DNA of 64,000 nt from NCBI GenBank assembly GCA_001643675.2, contig LSRY02000018.1, positions 620,001-684,000 on the forward strand, given 5' to 3'. A program made the translations under genes and the position numbers. Under the pieces are notes generated by a model. That model was not told the origin of the DNA. It saw only the letters and a program-made list of their open reading frames with translations, and searched no databases. This DNA comes from Monocercomonoides exilis. Taxonomy: Eukaryota; Preaxostyla; Oxymonadida; Polymastigidae. This document shows positions 23,115 to 35,800 of the stretch, piece by piece; within the stretch, counting starts at the first letter, position 1; every line of letters starts with the position of its first letter.

Positions 23115-23585
23115 ATGAAAATTTCTCTCATTTTTTTTTCTTTGCTATTTTCATCTTCCATTCAGCTCACAAAATCATCAGAAAATATCAATCCCCTCCT
23201 TTTCTTCATCTTTCACATTCTCTTCCATAAAATATTCTTCTCCTCTCATAAAAAAATACCCCTCTTCCGATCTAACATTTCTCAATTTCCCTCTTCTCAT
23301 CGGCTTTCACCCTCTTTTCTTTCTTTTCAAATTCCATTTCTCCCATCAACAATAAGCCCTCTTTCATCATCCTCAGCCACTTCTCTATATATTAACTATA
23401 TTATCTTCTCAAAATCTCCACCCACTCTTCCCCACCCCTTTGTCTCAGATTTTCTTCCATTCAAAAATCCCTCTCGAAATATTAACATTCAAAAAAACAC
23501 TCAACTTTCACCCCCTGCCACAAATAATCCTCTTCTATCTCTTCTCTGCCCCATATTCCTCCTGTGCAAGGTGTTGATGAAATAA
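23115..23585 (+). CDS. Possible small secreted protein, weak
   Basis: ATG at 23115 opens MKISLIFFSLLFSSSIQL, a passable signal peptide, followed by a Ser/Pro/Phe-rich low-complexity stretch to TGA 23583-23585. Secreted surface genes in this window begin similarly, but no beta-helix turn follows. The pyrimidine-rich DNA could produce this by chance, so this is a low-confidence call. Confidence 0.25.
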   Translation: MKISLIFFSLLFSSSIQLTKSSENINPLLFFIFHILFHKIFFSSHKKIPLFRSNISQFPSSHRLSPSFLSFQIPFLPSTISPLSSSSATSLYINYIIFSKSPPTLPHPFVSDFLPFKNPSRNINIQKNTQLSPPATNNPLLSLLCPIFLLCKVLMK

Positions 23586-24604
23586 ACGTGATATACTTCT
23601 TTTGGAGGTTGAGAATATTATTAAAGGAGATGATCATGCCAAAAACAGAAAAACCACCTCTGCACATCCACCACAATGTGTACGGGCTGAAAAGACCCTC
23701 CAGTGAGATGCACAATGTATTTTGTGGAGATGCATTCTTTGTTGCATTTTGACCATTCTGAGACTGAAATGAAGAGATTGATTTATTTTTTGAATGATGA
23801 TGGCTGTGGAGATGAGTGTGTCGACAAAAAGCAGTCGAAGAGCAGTTTGGTCTTTATTTATTTTTCTATATTTGAATATTTGCCTGTTGATGTTTTTTGT
23901 GTTCCTTTCAGGGCAGGAAATGGAAATGAATGAAAATGAATGAAAGCTGGATATCTCGTTGTGCATGGTGGCTATGGAGTTGGGAGAGCGAATTCATATG
24001 GAAAGTGCCCAGAGTGAAGGGATTTGAATGGAAATTGACGATGATATTCTTTGAAGAAATACAGAGTGCCTTGAATTGAGAAAGGTGAGATTTGAACAGA
24101 AAACATAAATCTCACTTTTTGCAGAAGAGTGAAATAGTGGCATTTGAAGCTGATATGACTCCTGGAAAGGATGGTTGGAGAATCAGATGATGATATACTT
24201 GAAAATAGAATATTTTCATTTAGTATTTATCGATTTCAACTTATCTTATTCTATTTATTTTCAATAACATTGTTTTACAGTTTTTAACTAAAGATATTGA
24301 TTGATAATGTATTGTGATTATTGTTGTCATGTTTTTCAAACCCACAAATTTTTGTTTTGTTCTGTTCATTAAAGCTTTGATATTTTTTGAAAATTTTTAA
24401 TTTTTTTTTCAAAATTTAAAATAAAAACAATTTGGAATGAATTAAAAACGAAAAATAAACAATAACAACAATATATAAAGCAATATTTTTGCACGATCAT
24501 CACTTTCATTTTTCTTTTTTGAGCAACCCTTAATGAAAAAAAATTTTTGATCAAACGTCGGAATTTTTTTTGATATCAAAAAAAATCACCCATATATATA
24601 TATA

Positions 24605-25932
24605 CAGTCTGTCCCAAAAAAATGTTGATCTGTCCTTTTTTAATGTCGATCATACCATTAACAATATAAATAACTCTCACCCAATATTGAATGAGGTGAT
24701 AATTGTTGGAAATTTTTTTGTTACACTAGTATTTTTTGAAAAGTCGTTCTCGTTAATAGCTTGTGCAAAAACAAATTTGAAGCAGTTTGACGTATGATAT
24801 TGCTGGTTTTATAGTGTCTTTAACAAGAGAAATAATTCGTTATTTTGTTTTTTAAAGATATTTATCCAGAAAAGAAATATAAGGCAAATTGTTGAAAGAA
24901 ATATATGAGAAGCAAACGGAGAAAGTGTTTCTCACAATATTGAAGTTATATATTTTGCATAAAGAGAAAATATGTTTACCAATTTTCTCACAATAAATGT
25001 AACAATATATTCAGGCAATTGAAATATCTTGAAGTTTGCTTTCGATATTCAATTGATAACTTTCATTTTCTTTTTTTTGAAAGGAAAATCTAAAAGAAAC
25101 GTCGAAAAAACAACATTATTTCATTTGATCATCATTTTGCAGTGTAAAGACATTTGTTGTTTGAATGAGGCAAATTTCATTATGACTCATTAAAGATAAT
25201 TCCTTTTATATATATATTCATTGGTATTTTCGTTTTGATAAAATTATTTGATTGAACCATGAATTCTATTTATATTTGCCACGAAACAAAAGAATCTTCA
25301 AGTTGTTTTGACATACTATATATGTTTGTTTATTATGTTCCATTTCATAAAACAATGTTTTTAATGAATATGAAAAATTTATAATTGTGCGTTGATGACA
25401 TTTTTTCATTTTTAAAAATAAGCTGAAAAGAGAGAATTTTAACAACAAACAACAAATAATCAATTGTGTTACAGTTTTTTGATGCAGTTGCCATGGTTAT
25501 AATTGCTTGAAATGAATTCGACTTGAAACAAATTATATTCTAATATCGTTAAAAAAATTTTTTCCACAAAAAAGAATTGGATTCAAAAACAAGAAAAAGA
25601 GATGTTGAAATAATTGATTGTTAATTAATAGCATGGGTCCTTATTCACGAACATTTTCCAGTTAAATTGAATATTAGATGGGTTGATAACCTCTAAATGT
25701 TCTGTCTTTGAACCACCTCATCTGTCAATAAACAATACGAAAACAAACAAAAAACAATGCGGAATATGCCAATACCAAAATAAAAGAAAAAATTACATTT
25801 TATATGTGAGATAAAAAATTTTTCATTTATTGTTCATAAATTAATGAAAAATATGGTTCATCATCAAAATTAATAAGCATGGGATGATCGACATTAAAAA
25901 AGGACAGATCAACATTTTTTTGGGACAGACTG
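24605..25932. mobile_element. Tc1/mariner-like element with perfect 49-bp inverted repeats
   Basis: CAGTCTGTCCCAAAAAAATG... (24605-24653) is identical to the reverse complement of 25884-25932, 49 of 49 bases. TA flanks both ends (24603-24604, 25933-25934). The 1328-bp length is right for a Tc1/mariner element, but the interior is A/T-rich and no frame over about 75 codons survives, so the transposase is absent or unrecognisable. Perfect terminal repeats with an eroded interior suggest a non-autonomous element moved in trans. Confidence 0.85.
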
Positions 25933-25934
25933 TA

Positions 25935-26974
25935 TATGGGGCAAAATTTTTTTATTTATGAAAAAAACCATGTTTTGTTCCAAACTTATTCTGCATACAT
26001 ATCACAATGCATATAACATTATTGTGCAAAAAAATATTTGCAACGAAATCCATAATAATAATTTATTTTCATTTTTGAAAACAAATGTGTTTTTTAAAGA
26101 AATATCAGGAGAATATTCATGAAAGGTGTGATTTGAATATTGTTTGCATTATTATATTATTAAAACAGGTATGGAAGTTTCACTGAATTGTCAATGCTTC
26201 TTTCATTGATTTCATATTTACTGTTACAATTTGTGTTTGTTATTGAAAAAGTATGTGGTAAATTTGTTCATTCGAACTGAAAATTGGATGAAGACACAAT
26301 TGCGTGAAGATTTGTTGGATTCTCAAAATTTTCAAGTTAAAATTAAAAGAAGAAGAAAAATCACTGTCTGTATAGAAATAGCTTCATTTCCACCTTTATC
26401 ATTATCTTATTTATATTCCTCTTCCTCTTTCTCCAATTCTTTTCACTCCTTTCAAACACATCCATCCCTCTTTTCAATCTTCCATGTAAGTTGTTCACTT
26501 TTATTTATTTTCGTCGAGTGGTCTGTATTTTCCATCGTCTTCTTCATCCTCGTCTCAATTTCAGGCATCTCTTCTTTATCCACACGGTTCTGCACAAAAG
26601 ATGCCTGCTTTTTGATGATTGTGTTGGAAGGCAATGGTATTTCCTTGCATGGCTTGCGTGCTGTTGTGGAGGCGAAGAACGACTGGCTCGATAGAAAAAT
26701 GGAAAGTGCTACTGATGCACTCTTCTGCTGAGGGAAAGGTGAAGTGCGCAAAAACATGGAAGGAGATTGGGCTGTTGAAGGATGAAATAAAAGATATCAA
26801 GGTGGTGAAAAATATGAAATTTAGATTGAAACAAAAAAGTTTGTTATTCTTTAATGTTTTTTTTAACAATTATTTTTTTAAAAAAGAAATAGCTTCACGA
26901 CTTCATTCAATACTCATTAATGTTTTCATTCATTTTCATTTTTATCATCAAAGCCAACACATCAATGAATTTAT
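25935..26974. other. Spacer with ambiguous coding traces
   Basis: The 26450-26870 stretch is open in several frames on both strands (plus: KTWKEIGLLKDEIKDIK; minus: AFVQ-type Ser-rich text). I cannot choose one. The remainder is A/T-rich. Confidence 0.35.
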
Positions 26975-27217
26975 TTATCCACACTTTCCCACTGCAACAC
27001 TGAAACTACCAGCATCATCTGCCACTTCGCTTATGTCTCTTCTCTTCAAGCACACTTCTGCTTCCTTGTCACTTCTCTTATTTCTCCCTGTCTTCACTCT
27101 CTCTGAGATATCTGCCTTTGCAGAATGCACTTGTTCTTCACATACTTGTTCAGAGCAACCATCAGATGCGTTTGTGGAGCATGTCTCGCTCCATTTAACA
27201 GATGAGAAGAATGACAC
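26975..27217 (-). CDS. Unrecognised short Cys/charged protein or 3' exon
   Basis: The frame reads SSVKWSETCSTNASDGCSEQ, then KADISERVKTGRNKRSDKEA, crossing TAA at 26975-26977 (Gln) to TGA about 14 codons further on. It lies directly downstream of the helical-repeat gene on the same strand and may be its last exon. No family recognised. Confidence 0.35.
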   Translation of the reverse strand: MSFFSSVKWSETCSTNASDGCSEQVCEEQVHSAKADISERVKTGRNKRSDKEAEVCLKRRDISEVADDAGSFSVAVGKCG

Positions 27218-27251
27218 GACAATAATACTGCTGCTGATTACACTTGATGTT

Positions 27252-28353
27252 TCATGGTACTGAATGGACTTGTGCTGTTTGCAGTGGGGAAGATGTCATT
27301 TCGGAAGAAAAAAGAGGAGGAGAAGGAGAAGGAGAAGGAGAAGGAGAAGAAGAAGAAGATGATGATGAATATGCTTGTGTAACTGTGCATGTCACAACAG
27401 ATAAATACACCTCCATCCACTTTTCATTCATCTCTCTGTTTTTGGTGCACAGCAACTCTTCTGACTTGAGGATCAGCCAGCCAACCCCAATCTGTGTCAA
27501 ATGCTTCTCCAAAAGCAAAAGATATGACTTATGCTCAGCAACATCGTTACGAATGGAATAAAAACATGTCAAAGCGAGAGAACAAAGAGAAGCAACGTGG
27601 CTGGGTTCTTTTGTGAAAGAAAAAAGAACATCACAAAACGACTGCGAAATGATGGAATTAAATGAATCTTCTGGTAAAATTGGAATAGAAGGAAGCGAAA
27701 TTGAGGAAAAGGATGAATCTGAATCAAAAAGAGGAGTCGGCTTCGTTCCTTTCAAAATCATTAGAATGGAGAGAAAAGCGGACGCAGACGGAGATGGTGA
27801 ATTATACAGACAAGAAATGAGAGAAGTCATCAACGACATTGCTGCTTCACGTGGAACAGGAGGCAGCTCATCCTGACAAGCACTGTTACCATCCAGAGGA
27901 GCAAGAGAATACAGCGACTTCACTGCATATGTCCACTTTCCCGACTGCTTTGACAGGGAAGGAGAAAGAAAGTCCTGGCAGCGCTGAGGGTAATTGGCAA
28001 GGAGGAGCAGCCAAGAGGAAACAGGAGACAGAAAGCAAGCATCGCGCAGGAAGGGGAACAGAGGGACGAATTGGATGGCTTTCTTCCGCTTGGCAGGCAG
28101 AAGATCGAGCAGCGATGTGATGAAGAAGAAGAGCTACTGGAGAAGAATGGAGAGGTATTGCTGTGACAGAGAGTCGTCTATTTTGGACAAATACACTGAG
28201 ACTGACTTAAGAACAGCAGAAAGGGCGCAGAGGAGCACGCGGAAGAAGCACATATAATGTAATGGCAGAGAACCCGCGTCTTGCATGCATTCTGATGAAG
28301 ATGGAGAAGAAGTACGGAAATCAAGATGATCAACCCGAAGAAAAAGTCTGGGG
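27252..28353 (-). CDS. Helical (ARM/HEAT-like) repeat protein, 3' part
   Basis: Begins after a splice acceptor (CTCTCTAACAG) at 28354-28364 and runs in one frame to TGA at 27252-27254. TAG at 28134-28136 is read as Gln inside a smooth helix (QQYLSILLQ-Q-LFFFITSLL). The sequence alternates amphipathic helices, e.g. CFFRVLLCALSAVLKSVSV, EAAMSLMTSLISCLYN and SHVASLCSLALTCFYSI, then a long acidic/Ser-rich loop and a Ser/Pro repeat tail. This spacing suggests an ARM/HEAT-type superhelical scaffold, but no named protein is recognised. An upstream exon is required; the Glu/Lys-rich minus-strand reading at 28.4-29.0 kb is a candidate. Confidence 0.5.
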
Positions 28354-28399
28354 CTGTTAGAGAGAAAAATAAAGGGACAATTTCATTTGAGACGGAAAA

Positions 28400-29040
28400 G
28401 AAAAACAAGCTATTTTAAACAGAAATCTTCTCAGTGCAATCCATTTCATCTGCTTCTCATCAGTTTGATTATCCTCCTTCTTCAATTCTCAGGCAGTCTG
28501 TTTTTTCTTCGATACTTATATCGAATTATCCTTCTCCTTCTCCTTCTCCTTCATCTTCGTCTTCGTCTTTCCATTCTCCTTCACCATTTTTTACTACTTC
28601 TTCTTCTCCTCTTTCACTATTTTATCATTTTTCGTCTTTTTCTCATATTCTTGTATTTTGTCTGTTTCAACTCCTTCAACTCCTTCTTCATCTTCATTTT
28701 TTTCTTCATCTTCATCTTTACTTCCTCCTGCTCCACTTCATTCTTCTTATTCTTCTTCCTTCTCGTCTCCTTCTTCTCCACTTTGCACAACCGCTCCACC
28801 ATCTGTACGTTATCCTTATTCTTCAACATTTGTTCACTCTTCACTTCGACCTTCAATGTTTATTTTTTCTCCCACTCTTATTTCTGATTCATCGCACTCA
28901 TCATCATCGTCTTCTTCTTCTTCTCCTCCTTCTTCTTCTTCCATACCAATAACTTCCTTTACAGATTTCCTTCTTCTTCTTCTTCTTTCCTCGCATCTTG
29001 CCCTTTGTTTCGATGTTCGTGAGCCATCTCAGCGAAAACG
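28400..29040. repeat. Purine/pyrimidine low-complexity tract
   Basis: The plus strand is rich in TTC/TCT/CTC triplets. The minus strand gives a Glu/Lys reading (GVETDKIQEYEKKTKND) broken by TGA codons; the plus strand gives poly-Ser/Leu. Either may be part of an exon of the neighbouring gene. I do not call a gene here. Confidence 0.5.
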
Positions 29041-29048
29041 ATAGGACA

Positions 29049-29340
29049 AATGGGGGAAAATACGGACTTTCAAGCTTTTTATGCACAAAGCATAGAAAAA
29101 TTGTTTAACTTATAACATTTTTAAACTTAACCAGATTTCAAAATAAATTTGATTTTCATATCTGCAAGCAAATATCATTGATATAATAACATTATGTTGT
29201 GTGACATCACATGTATTTCAAAAAACAAACCAATTTTTTTTCAAATTTCTTGATCACAAAAAGATCATCTTTAATGTATAATTTTTCAATGAAAATGCCT
29301 GAAGTCAAATATTTTGTCCCAAATGAAAGATAATAAGTGT
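29049..29340. repeat. Dispersed repeat, copy 2 (matches 3433-3715)
   Basis: Starts ATGGGGGAAAATACGGACTT and shares block order with the copy at 3433. It lies about 450 bp upstream of the hAT gene, so it could be related to that element's end, although the other copy has no hAT gene beside it. Confidence 0.6.
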
Positions 29341-29793
29341 CTGAGAAGCTTATTTAAGCCTATGTGACATGACAAATCACAGAAACGATGTCAGTCAATA
29401 ACAGATCATTATACCCAAAATATTGTTTTTTTATAATAATAATAATAAACCCTCGTTATCAGTTTGTATTATAATTTGAATTCAAAATAGCAAATTCTTT
29501 ATCAATTTTTCACAAAAATATTTCGAAAACCATAATGCTTTCAAAAATATTTGATAGGATCGCTAAATATTTTATAAATACATTGAAATAAACACTAGTC
29601 TTGTTGATCTTATAAATTCTTTTCAAATTGGCTAACAAAAATCTTTGGAGGATATGGAAATTGTTTGTGATCAACGTATTTATTATTACAAACATAATAA
29701 TAAAACTTCTCTTTTCAAAAAAAAGTGTTCGATTTGAAACAACAGGAACTTAATAGTGTTGGTTGTTCATTCGTTTCTTTGCAACAAGTGATC

Positions 29794-32560
29794 ATGAAAG
29801 ACAATCTGGATTGTTTGCGATTAATCTTTAACTTTTCCTTTTCATTTGAATTTTTTGTTCATTCATTGAAATGAAGGTTACAAGCATCCGAAGAAATGTG
29901 GAGAATTAATCACAAGACTATCCTTCGAAATTCACAATGAAACTTTGTGGATTAAATACAACAGTGTATTTGCTGATGGAGTCACACTGAAGGATCCTCA
30001 CAAATTGTTTTTGTGTATTTGCAGCAGAAACGGGCAAGCGTGTGGAGCTTACGGAAGATCCCCTGCTATATTTAAACACAAATGTCTTTTCTTGTTACCT
30101 TCTTTGTCAAAGTCTTTTTTCAAAAGCAAGGAGAAAGCGAGTCCAGACAGATATCTGACACTATATTTCGCTTATCAATCAACAAATTCGCATCTTGTGG
30201 ATCTTTTTTTGGACACAATCACAAAATGCAATCTATCTTTTATTTCCGCTGCCTCAACAGAATTCAACAAGTTTATCAGGTCATTAATTGTAACTTCACA
30301 AAGAAATCCAACACTTCCTCCAGAATCAATATTTCCAACTTTAACAACAAGAAAAATAATGAAACACTTAATGGAATCAAAAATGAAAAAGATTTCAGAA
30401 CGCCATTCATTCGTCAATAATAAATGCCTTGCGGTTATGATGGACAGCGGAATTGTGGCAACAAACAAATACACTGTTGTTACTGTTGTTGATTTATCTG
30501 TTGATGGAATCCCGTTTTTTTGGTGCTTGAAGCAAGGCTGTTCATCTTCACAAGATTACGAGAAACTGGCGAAAGAATGCATGGAAGAAATTCCACATCT
30601 CGGAGGGGAAGTTCGATGCTTTTGTTCAGATGGGCTTTTCGCACAAAGATCAGTATTGGAAAGAATTAAACCAATAAACGAAAGAATACCAATTGGTAAA
30701 TCAAGTCTTATCACTCCATTCTATATTTATTGCATGAACCATCTAATTAACTTAGTTCAAATGCATTCATTTGAAAAGATTACATGTCTGGAGGATATTA
30801 AAAGGATTGTTATAACATTCGCTAAAGAAACACACACTCAAAAGACATCTAAGCAACTGAAAAAAAAGTGTCCTGCTTTTTGCTCAACGAGATGGTCTTG
30901 TTTGTATGATATTTGTTCTTTTATTAGGAAAAATGAAAGAGCGATAAGAGAAATTGGTTTATTAGATCAAAGAGAAATAACAAAAGCAATAAAGGCAGAA
31001 ATATTATTACTTCCTCTTCAAATTCTCCATAGCGTGTTTGAGAAAAATTCAACAAAATTTGGAGATGTGTTTCCTTACTTGTTGATGGCAATGGGTCAAT
31101 ACATGTGGATTCAAGGTCAAGACGATTTTCAAGAACCTGAATGGCACAATGCAGTAACCAATGTTATGATCATGTTATATAATTACACTTTGAGTGAAGA
31201 GAGAGTTGGCTTCATTGCATTAGCATTTTCTCTTACTCCCATTGGTGGTCATTTGCTTAGAAAGGATCAATTTTGTGAAATGCTCGCAAAAGGAAGCATT
31301 GTCAATGAAATCACAGAAGCAAATATGATTGATAACAAATTAAGAGGAAAAAAAGAAGCAATCAGCAATCAAAAGCCTTCTCCATCATATTTCAAGCAAC
31401 CAAGCCCCACACATAGCGATGAATTCCTGGTTTTTTTCACGGATCATAATGATTCGTCGAATATTGTGACGCAAAAACACGAATTACTTTATCATGACCC
31501 ACAATCAAATTTAAAATCTAGTTCATCGTCAGTTGCCGTCTTTTGCAATGAAACAATATCCTCCGAATGTTCGAAAACAAGCATTTCATCATCTGAATCA
31601 CTTTCACTTGGTTTCTTTAGATCCCAATGTTCCAAAATGTTAGAACAAAGCAGCACGTCAAAGAGCTCAAACATTATTTCAATTGCTTCAAAAGAAAGAT
31701 CTCTTAATGATTCACTCTCAGTCCAATCTGAAAATCTTGATCTTGGAAATAGAAAACTTCTATTTCTCTTGAATGCGCTGGAGAAACATTTGGAAAAGAA
31801 AGAAGAGCGCAAATCGGAAGTGTTATATGATGATTCTGATGATAGTGATTTTTCTTCGATAGTTGATGATGATTTCGACGACTTTTCAATTAAAGGGATT
31901 CATCCGATAAATGAAAACATGAGCGATGATACCAAGAACAACACAAGATCTTCTTTAAATTCATGTTTAATGGAAGATCGTTCAACAAACGATCAAGAAA
32001 AAACAACAATTACAGATTCAGTGGAAGAAGACTGTGCTGAAGTCTTTTATGTTGGATCAAACAAAAAACTGAAGCTTGTTGAGAATATTTCTGCAGTTCA
32101 GGATCTTCAAGCCATCGAAGAAATATCAATGTCTCTGCAGGGGACATGGTATCCAAGATTATTTAGTGCATTCGAAAAGTACGTAGAAAAAACATTATGT
32201 CATCATTAACAAGAAATTCGTGAAGGTTGTTTAGCACTTTTTAAAGAATTATTATTGTCCCCACCAAAAGTGTATGTCGATTCTTCGCCTTTTGTTCTAT
32301 TCAGTCATATTGCTTCGTATGGAGGTATTAATACAGTTTTCGCTTCAGTTTGTTACAATCTGGTTGTTGCCCCATGCAGTGAAGCTTCATGTGAAAGATT
32401 ATTTTCACGATTAAGAAGAATCATAGGAGACAGAAGGTGTTCATTATCTTTAAACACTCTCAATTCATTATTATTGCTTTAGAGCACTATTATATTTATT
32501 GTTGAAGTTGGTTTTTTAACTTCTCTTTTGATTTTATGGTTTTTCCTTGAAAGGTTCTGA
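29794..32560 (+). CDS. hAT-family transposase
   Basis: Start ATG at 29794; a 64-nt intron (29813-29876, GTTTGCG...AATGAAG) leads into YKHPKKCGELITRLSF. The protein is 900 residues if TAA at 32207-32209 and TAG at 32480-32482 are Gln and TGA at 32558-32560 is the stop. hAT hallmarks in order: first Asp in LAVMMDSGIV (about D196), CFCSDGLFAQ (about 257), CMNHLINLVQ, the CSTRWSCLYD tryptophan box (about 344), and the C-terminal dimerisation motif EASCERLFSRLRRIIGDRR (about 840-860). The dimerisation motif lies beyond the in-frame TAA, so the TAA must be read through or the element is dead. A Ser/Asp-rich stretch of about 250 residues precedes it. No terminal repeats or 8-bp duplication were identified. 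The family assignment is firm; activity is unknown. Confidence 0.88.
29813..29876 (+). other. Predicted 64-nt intron in the hAT gene
   Basis: GTTTGCGATT ... GAAATGAAG. It joins GATT to GTTACAAG in frame and removes the in-frame TGA at 29867-29869. The GTTTG donor matches the introns of the 52.3-kb gene. Confidence 0.5.
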
Positions 32561-32848
32561 TTCTTAAATGTATTTTTATTAAAAAATATCGTTCTAATAA
32601 TTCTCATGAGAATATAAGCTTTCTTGAAATGATATTTATTGCATTTTTAAATACAAAGAATTCAAAACGTTCATATAGACCAACTTGTTGTATAATTAAA
32701 TGAGAATTTCTCGGTATGATTCACGTTTAAATATATCGACTAAATTTCAATTTTAACTTTAGAGATCATCTTTTTGATAAACTTCTAAACAAAACTTAAC
32801 AATGATGGTAGATGTTCCTTATTTTTGAAAGGAAAAAAAGTTGAATAA

Positions 32849-35800
32849 TCAAAGATAAACTGGTGCTAAGGAAAGTTTAAAGAGAAGGAGGAGGAGGAGG
32901 AGGAGGAGGAGGAGAAGAAGAAGAAGAAGAAGAAGAATAAAAGAAGAAAATGATGATGGTGATGATGATGATGATGAAGTGGAAGAATGGAGAAGAGGAG
33001 AAGGTTTTGTGATCTGAGAAGAAGAAAAAGAAGAAGGTGGAGAAGAAGAAGAAGAAAAAGAAAAAGTAGAAGGAGAGGAGGAGGAGGAGGAGGAAGAAGA
33101 ATCAACTTGAGAAGCCAGGCGATGTGGAGGCAATGCAGAAGTGTGTGAGTTGCTAACTTTTTTATTGTCTATATTTGACGTCTATTGAATTGGAGTAGCA
33201 TTAGCAGAAAAAGAAACAGAAGAAGAAGATGAGGATTATGTTGAAGTTGAGGATGACTGTGGAGATGAAGATGAAGATGAAGATGAAGGTGAAGAAGAAG
33301 ACGAAGAAGAAACCGAAGAAGATAATGCCGAAGACAACGACTGATTCCTCCTTTGCAAAGTGCGCTTAGCAAAAGATACAAAAACGGAGCGATCCTGCGC
33401 CTCGACAGGGACAAGCGACGAAATGTGCTGGATGGTTGCTGCGTCTGTATTTGCAGTGCTGTCTTTGTTTCCCTTTGCCCGCTCTTCCGAGTAGTTTTCG
33501 TCATCGTCTGTCAGAAGAGAACGAGAAGCTAGCTGGATGTGGTCGGGTTCTTTGGGTTTTCGCTTTGATTGTGTACTTGTCATAGGAGAAGAAGAAGAAG
33601 AAGAAGAGGAAGAAGAAGATGATGATGATGAATAAGAGGTAGAAGAATTAGCAGAGGAAGCATCGTTTTTGACAGGATGTGATGCTCCAGTTGTTTTTCC
33701 ATTGTGAAGTGAATGATTTGCAGACGACGAAGATGTCAGCTGAACAGGAGACAAATTAACGTCTGAAGGAGCACGGTGCTTGGATGGGGGAGAAGGCGAC
33801 GAAGACTGAGGAATCTGCTCCAAAACAGGATTTGATGAAGAAGCTGCAGTTGTTGATGAAAATGAAGATGAAGAAAAAGAAAATGATGATGATGAAGTTG
33901 TAGAAGCACTTGATGCTGCTGAAGTCAAACCTCCAGTTGCTCCTCGTGTTTTTGCATTCACCGATCCTCCCTCATTCTTCGCAACCTCTGCTTTCACTGG
34001 ATTGTTCTTGTTCGATCCACGCAGCAGCATCACAGCCTGCTTCTTCCCTGCTGTTGGAACCGAAGCCTCAACCCACTCAGAAATCTCTCCATCGTTTCCA
34101 GGAGTCTTTTGGCTTGTATTCACATCTTCCTCTTCTTCAATTGGGCTGGGCGGTTTCTTCTTCATCCGCCTCTTCCTCTTCTTTGAGTCCATCTTCTTCC
34201 GGATCGCATCCACAGTCAGCTGCTCGTTCTCTCGCCAGTCTGAATATCGCTTTACCGGTAACTGCTGAGAGCGAGAGAGGGGAAAAGAAGAAGAAGAAGG
34301 TGAATAAGAAGGTGAATAAGAAAGTGAAGAAAAAGGTGAAGAAGAAGAAGAAGAAGAAGAGAAAATTGAAGAAGAAGCTGCTGCTGAAGAAAGTGATGAA
34401 GTTGATGATGAAGCAGATGAAGCAGATGAAGCAGATGTTGAAGCAGAAGAAGCAGAAGAAGCTGCATTTTGTGTGCCAGGCGAGCCCCAAACAATCGCCT
34501 GGCTCTCTTCAGACAGCTTGTTCTCGCTGTGATGTGTGCTTCTGGGCAGATGACATGAAATATTCACATTAGCATTAGCATTAGCATTCAAATTTGCATT
34601 CATATTTGTATTCATATTAACAACTGCATTCTCCTTTTCCTTCTTTTCCCTCACAGAATTCTGCGTTTTCTTCTTTTTGTGCGGACTCTTTTTGCGGAAG
34701 ATGTCGAAATGGGCGCCATCAGAGCGGTCAGAAAGCGATATCACATTGTGCGAGATCGAGTGATGTTTCCTTCGATGCTTCAACGAATGCCTGTGGTGCT
34801 GTGTAGCTGGTTGTGTAACTGGCTGTATATGTTTCTGTGTAACTTGCTGTGAAACGAGCTGCTTATCAGAGGAAATTTTGATCTTGTGATCATGTTTGTG
34901 AGTGTGTTGATGCTTGAATTCATGTTCATGTTCTTTATCTTCATATATATCTTCATCTTCATTTCCTTCAACAGCAGCATCTCCAGCTTCATCTACCACT
35001 CCATCCAAGCTAACACCAACTTTACCTTCCTCACCAACCTCACCAACCTTCCATTCTCCTTCCTCCCCCACCTCTTGTTCCTGCTCCACCCTCTTCTTAT
35101 TCCCATGCCTTCTCCTGTGGTGCATGTGGTGATTATGATGTTTATACTGTTTATGATGCTGCACATCCACCAATGGCGGGTCAAGAGAGAGCGACAAACA
35201 CGATGCTGAATCTATTCCTGTGACTGTTCCTGTTCCTGTGCATGTTCCTGTGCCTGTGAGTTAGTGGTGAGTGGTTGCTGTGTGCAAGGCGTGTGGAGAG
35301 ATGAGTGTGCTGAGTGACTGGTTGGAGTTCACTCGCCCTGTCGCTGTGTGCTGACGGAAAGCTACTGCCTTGTGCTTCGGCTTGCCTGTGGTATTTGAAC
35401 ATGCTCCTGAATGTGTACTGAGAGATGTGTTAAGAGAGGCTTTCTTACTCTTCGCTGTTTTCTCTTTGGCTTGTGATTGCAGCTGATTCTGGCTCTGGCT
35501 ATGATTTAAACTCACTTTCATCTTCTTCATTTGTTTCTGGCTCTCTTTCTGCTTCTCTTTTATCTTCTGTTTCTGATTCATTCCCATCTTCATCCACTCC
35601 TGTCTCAGCGACTCTCTTTCTGTGGAAGAGGAAGTGGAAGAGAAACTGCAGCTTTCCGAGTCAGATGTGGGAGAAGGCAGAGAAGAAGGGAAAGAGCTGG
35701 TGGAAGAGAGAGAGGAAGAAAGAGAAGAAGAACGAGCGGGTGAAAGATGGAAAGATTGGCACGAAGAACGGCGCTGGTTGAAAATGCCGAGGAAGGAAGG

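Noticed and set aside
28387-29044. Three overlapping plus-strand Ser/Leu/Phe frames
   Set aside because: All frames are open because of TTC/CTT repeats; no mixed composition.
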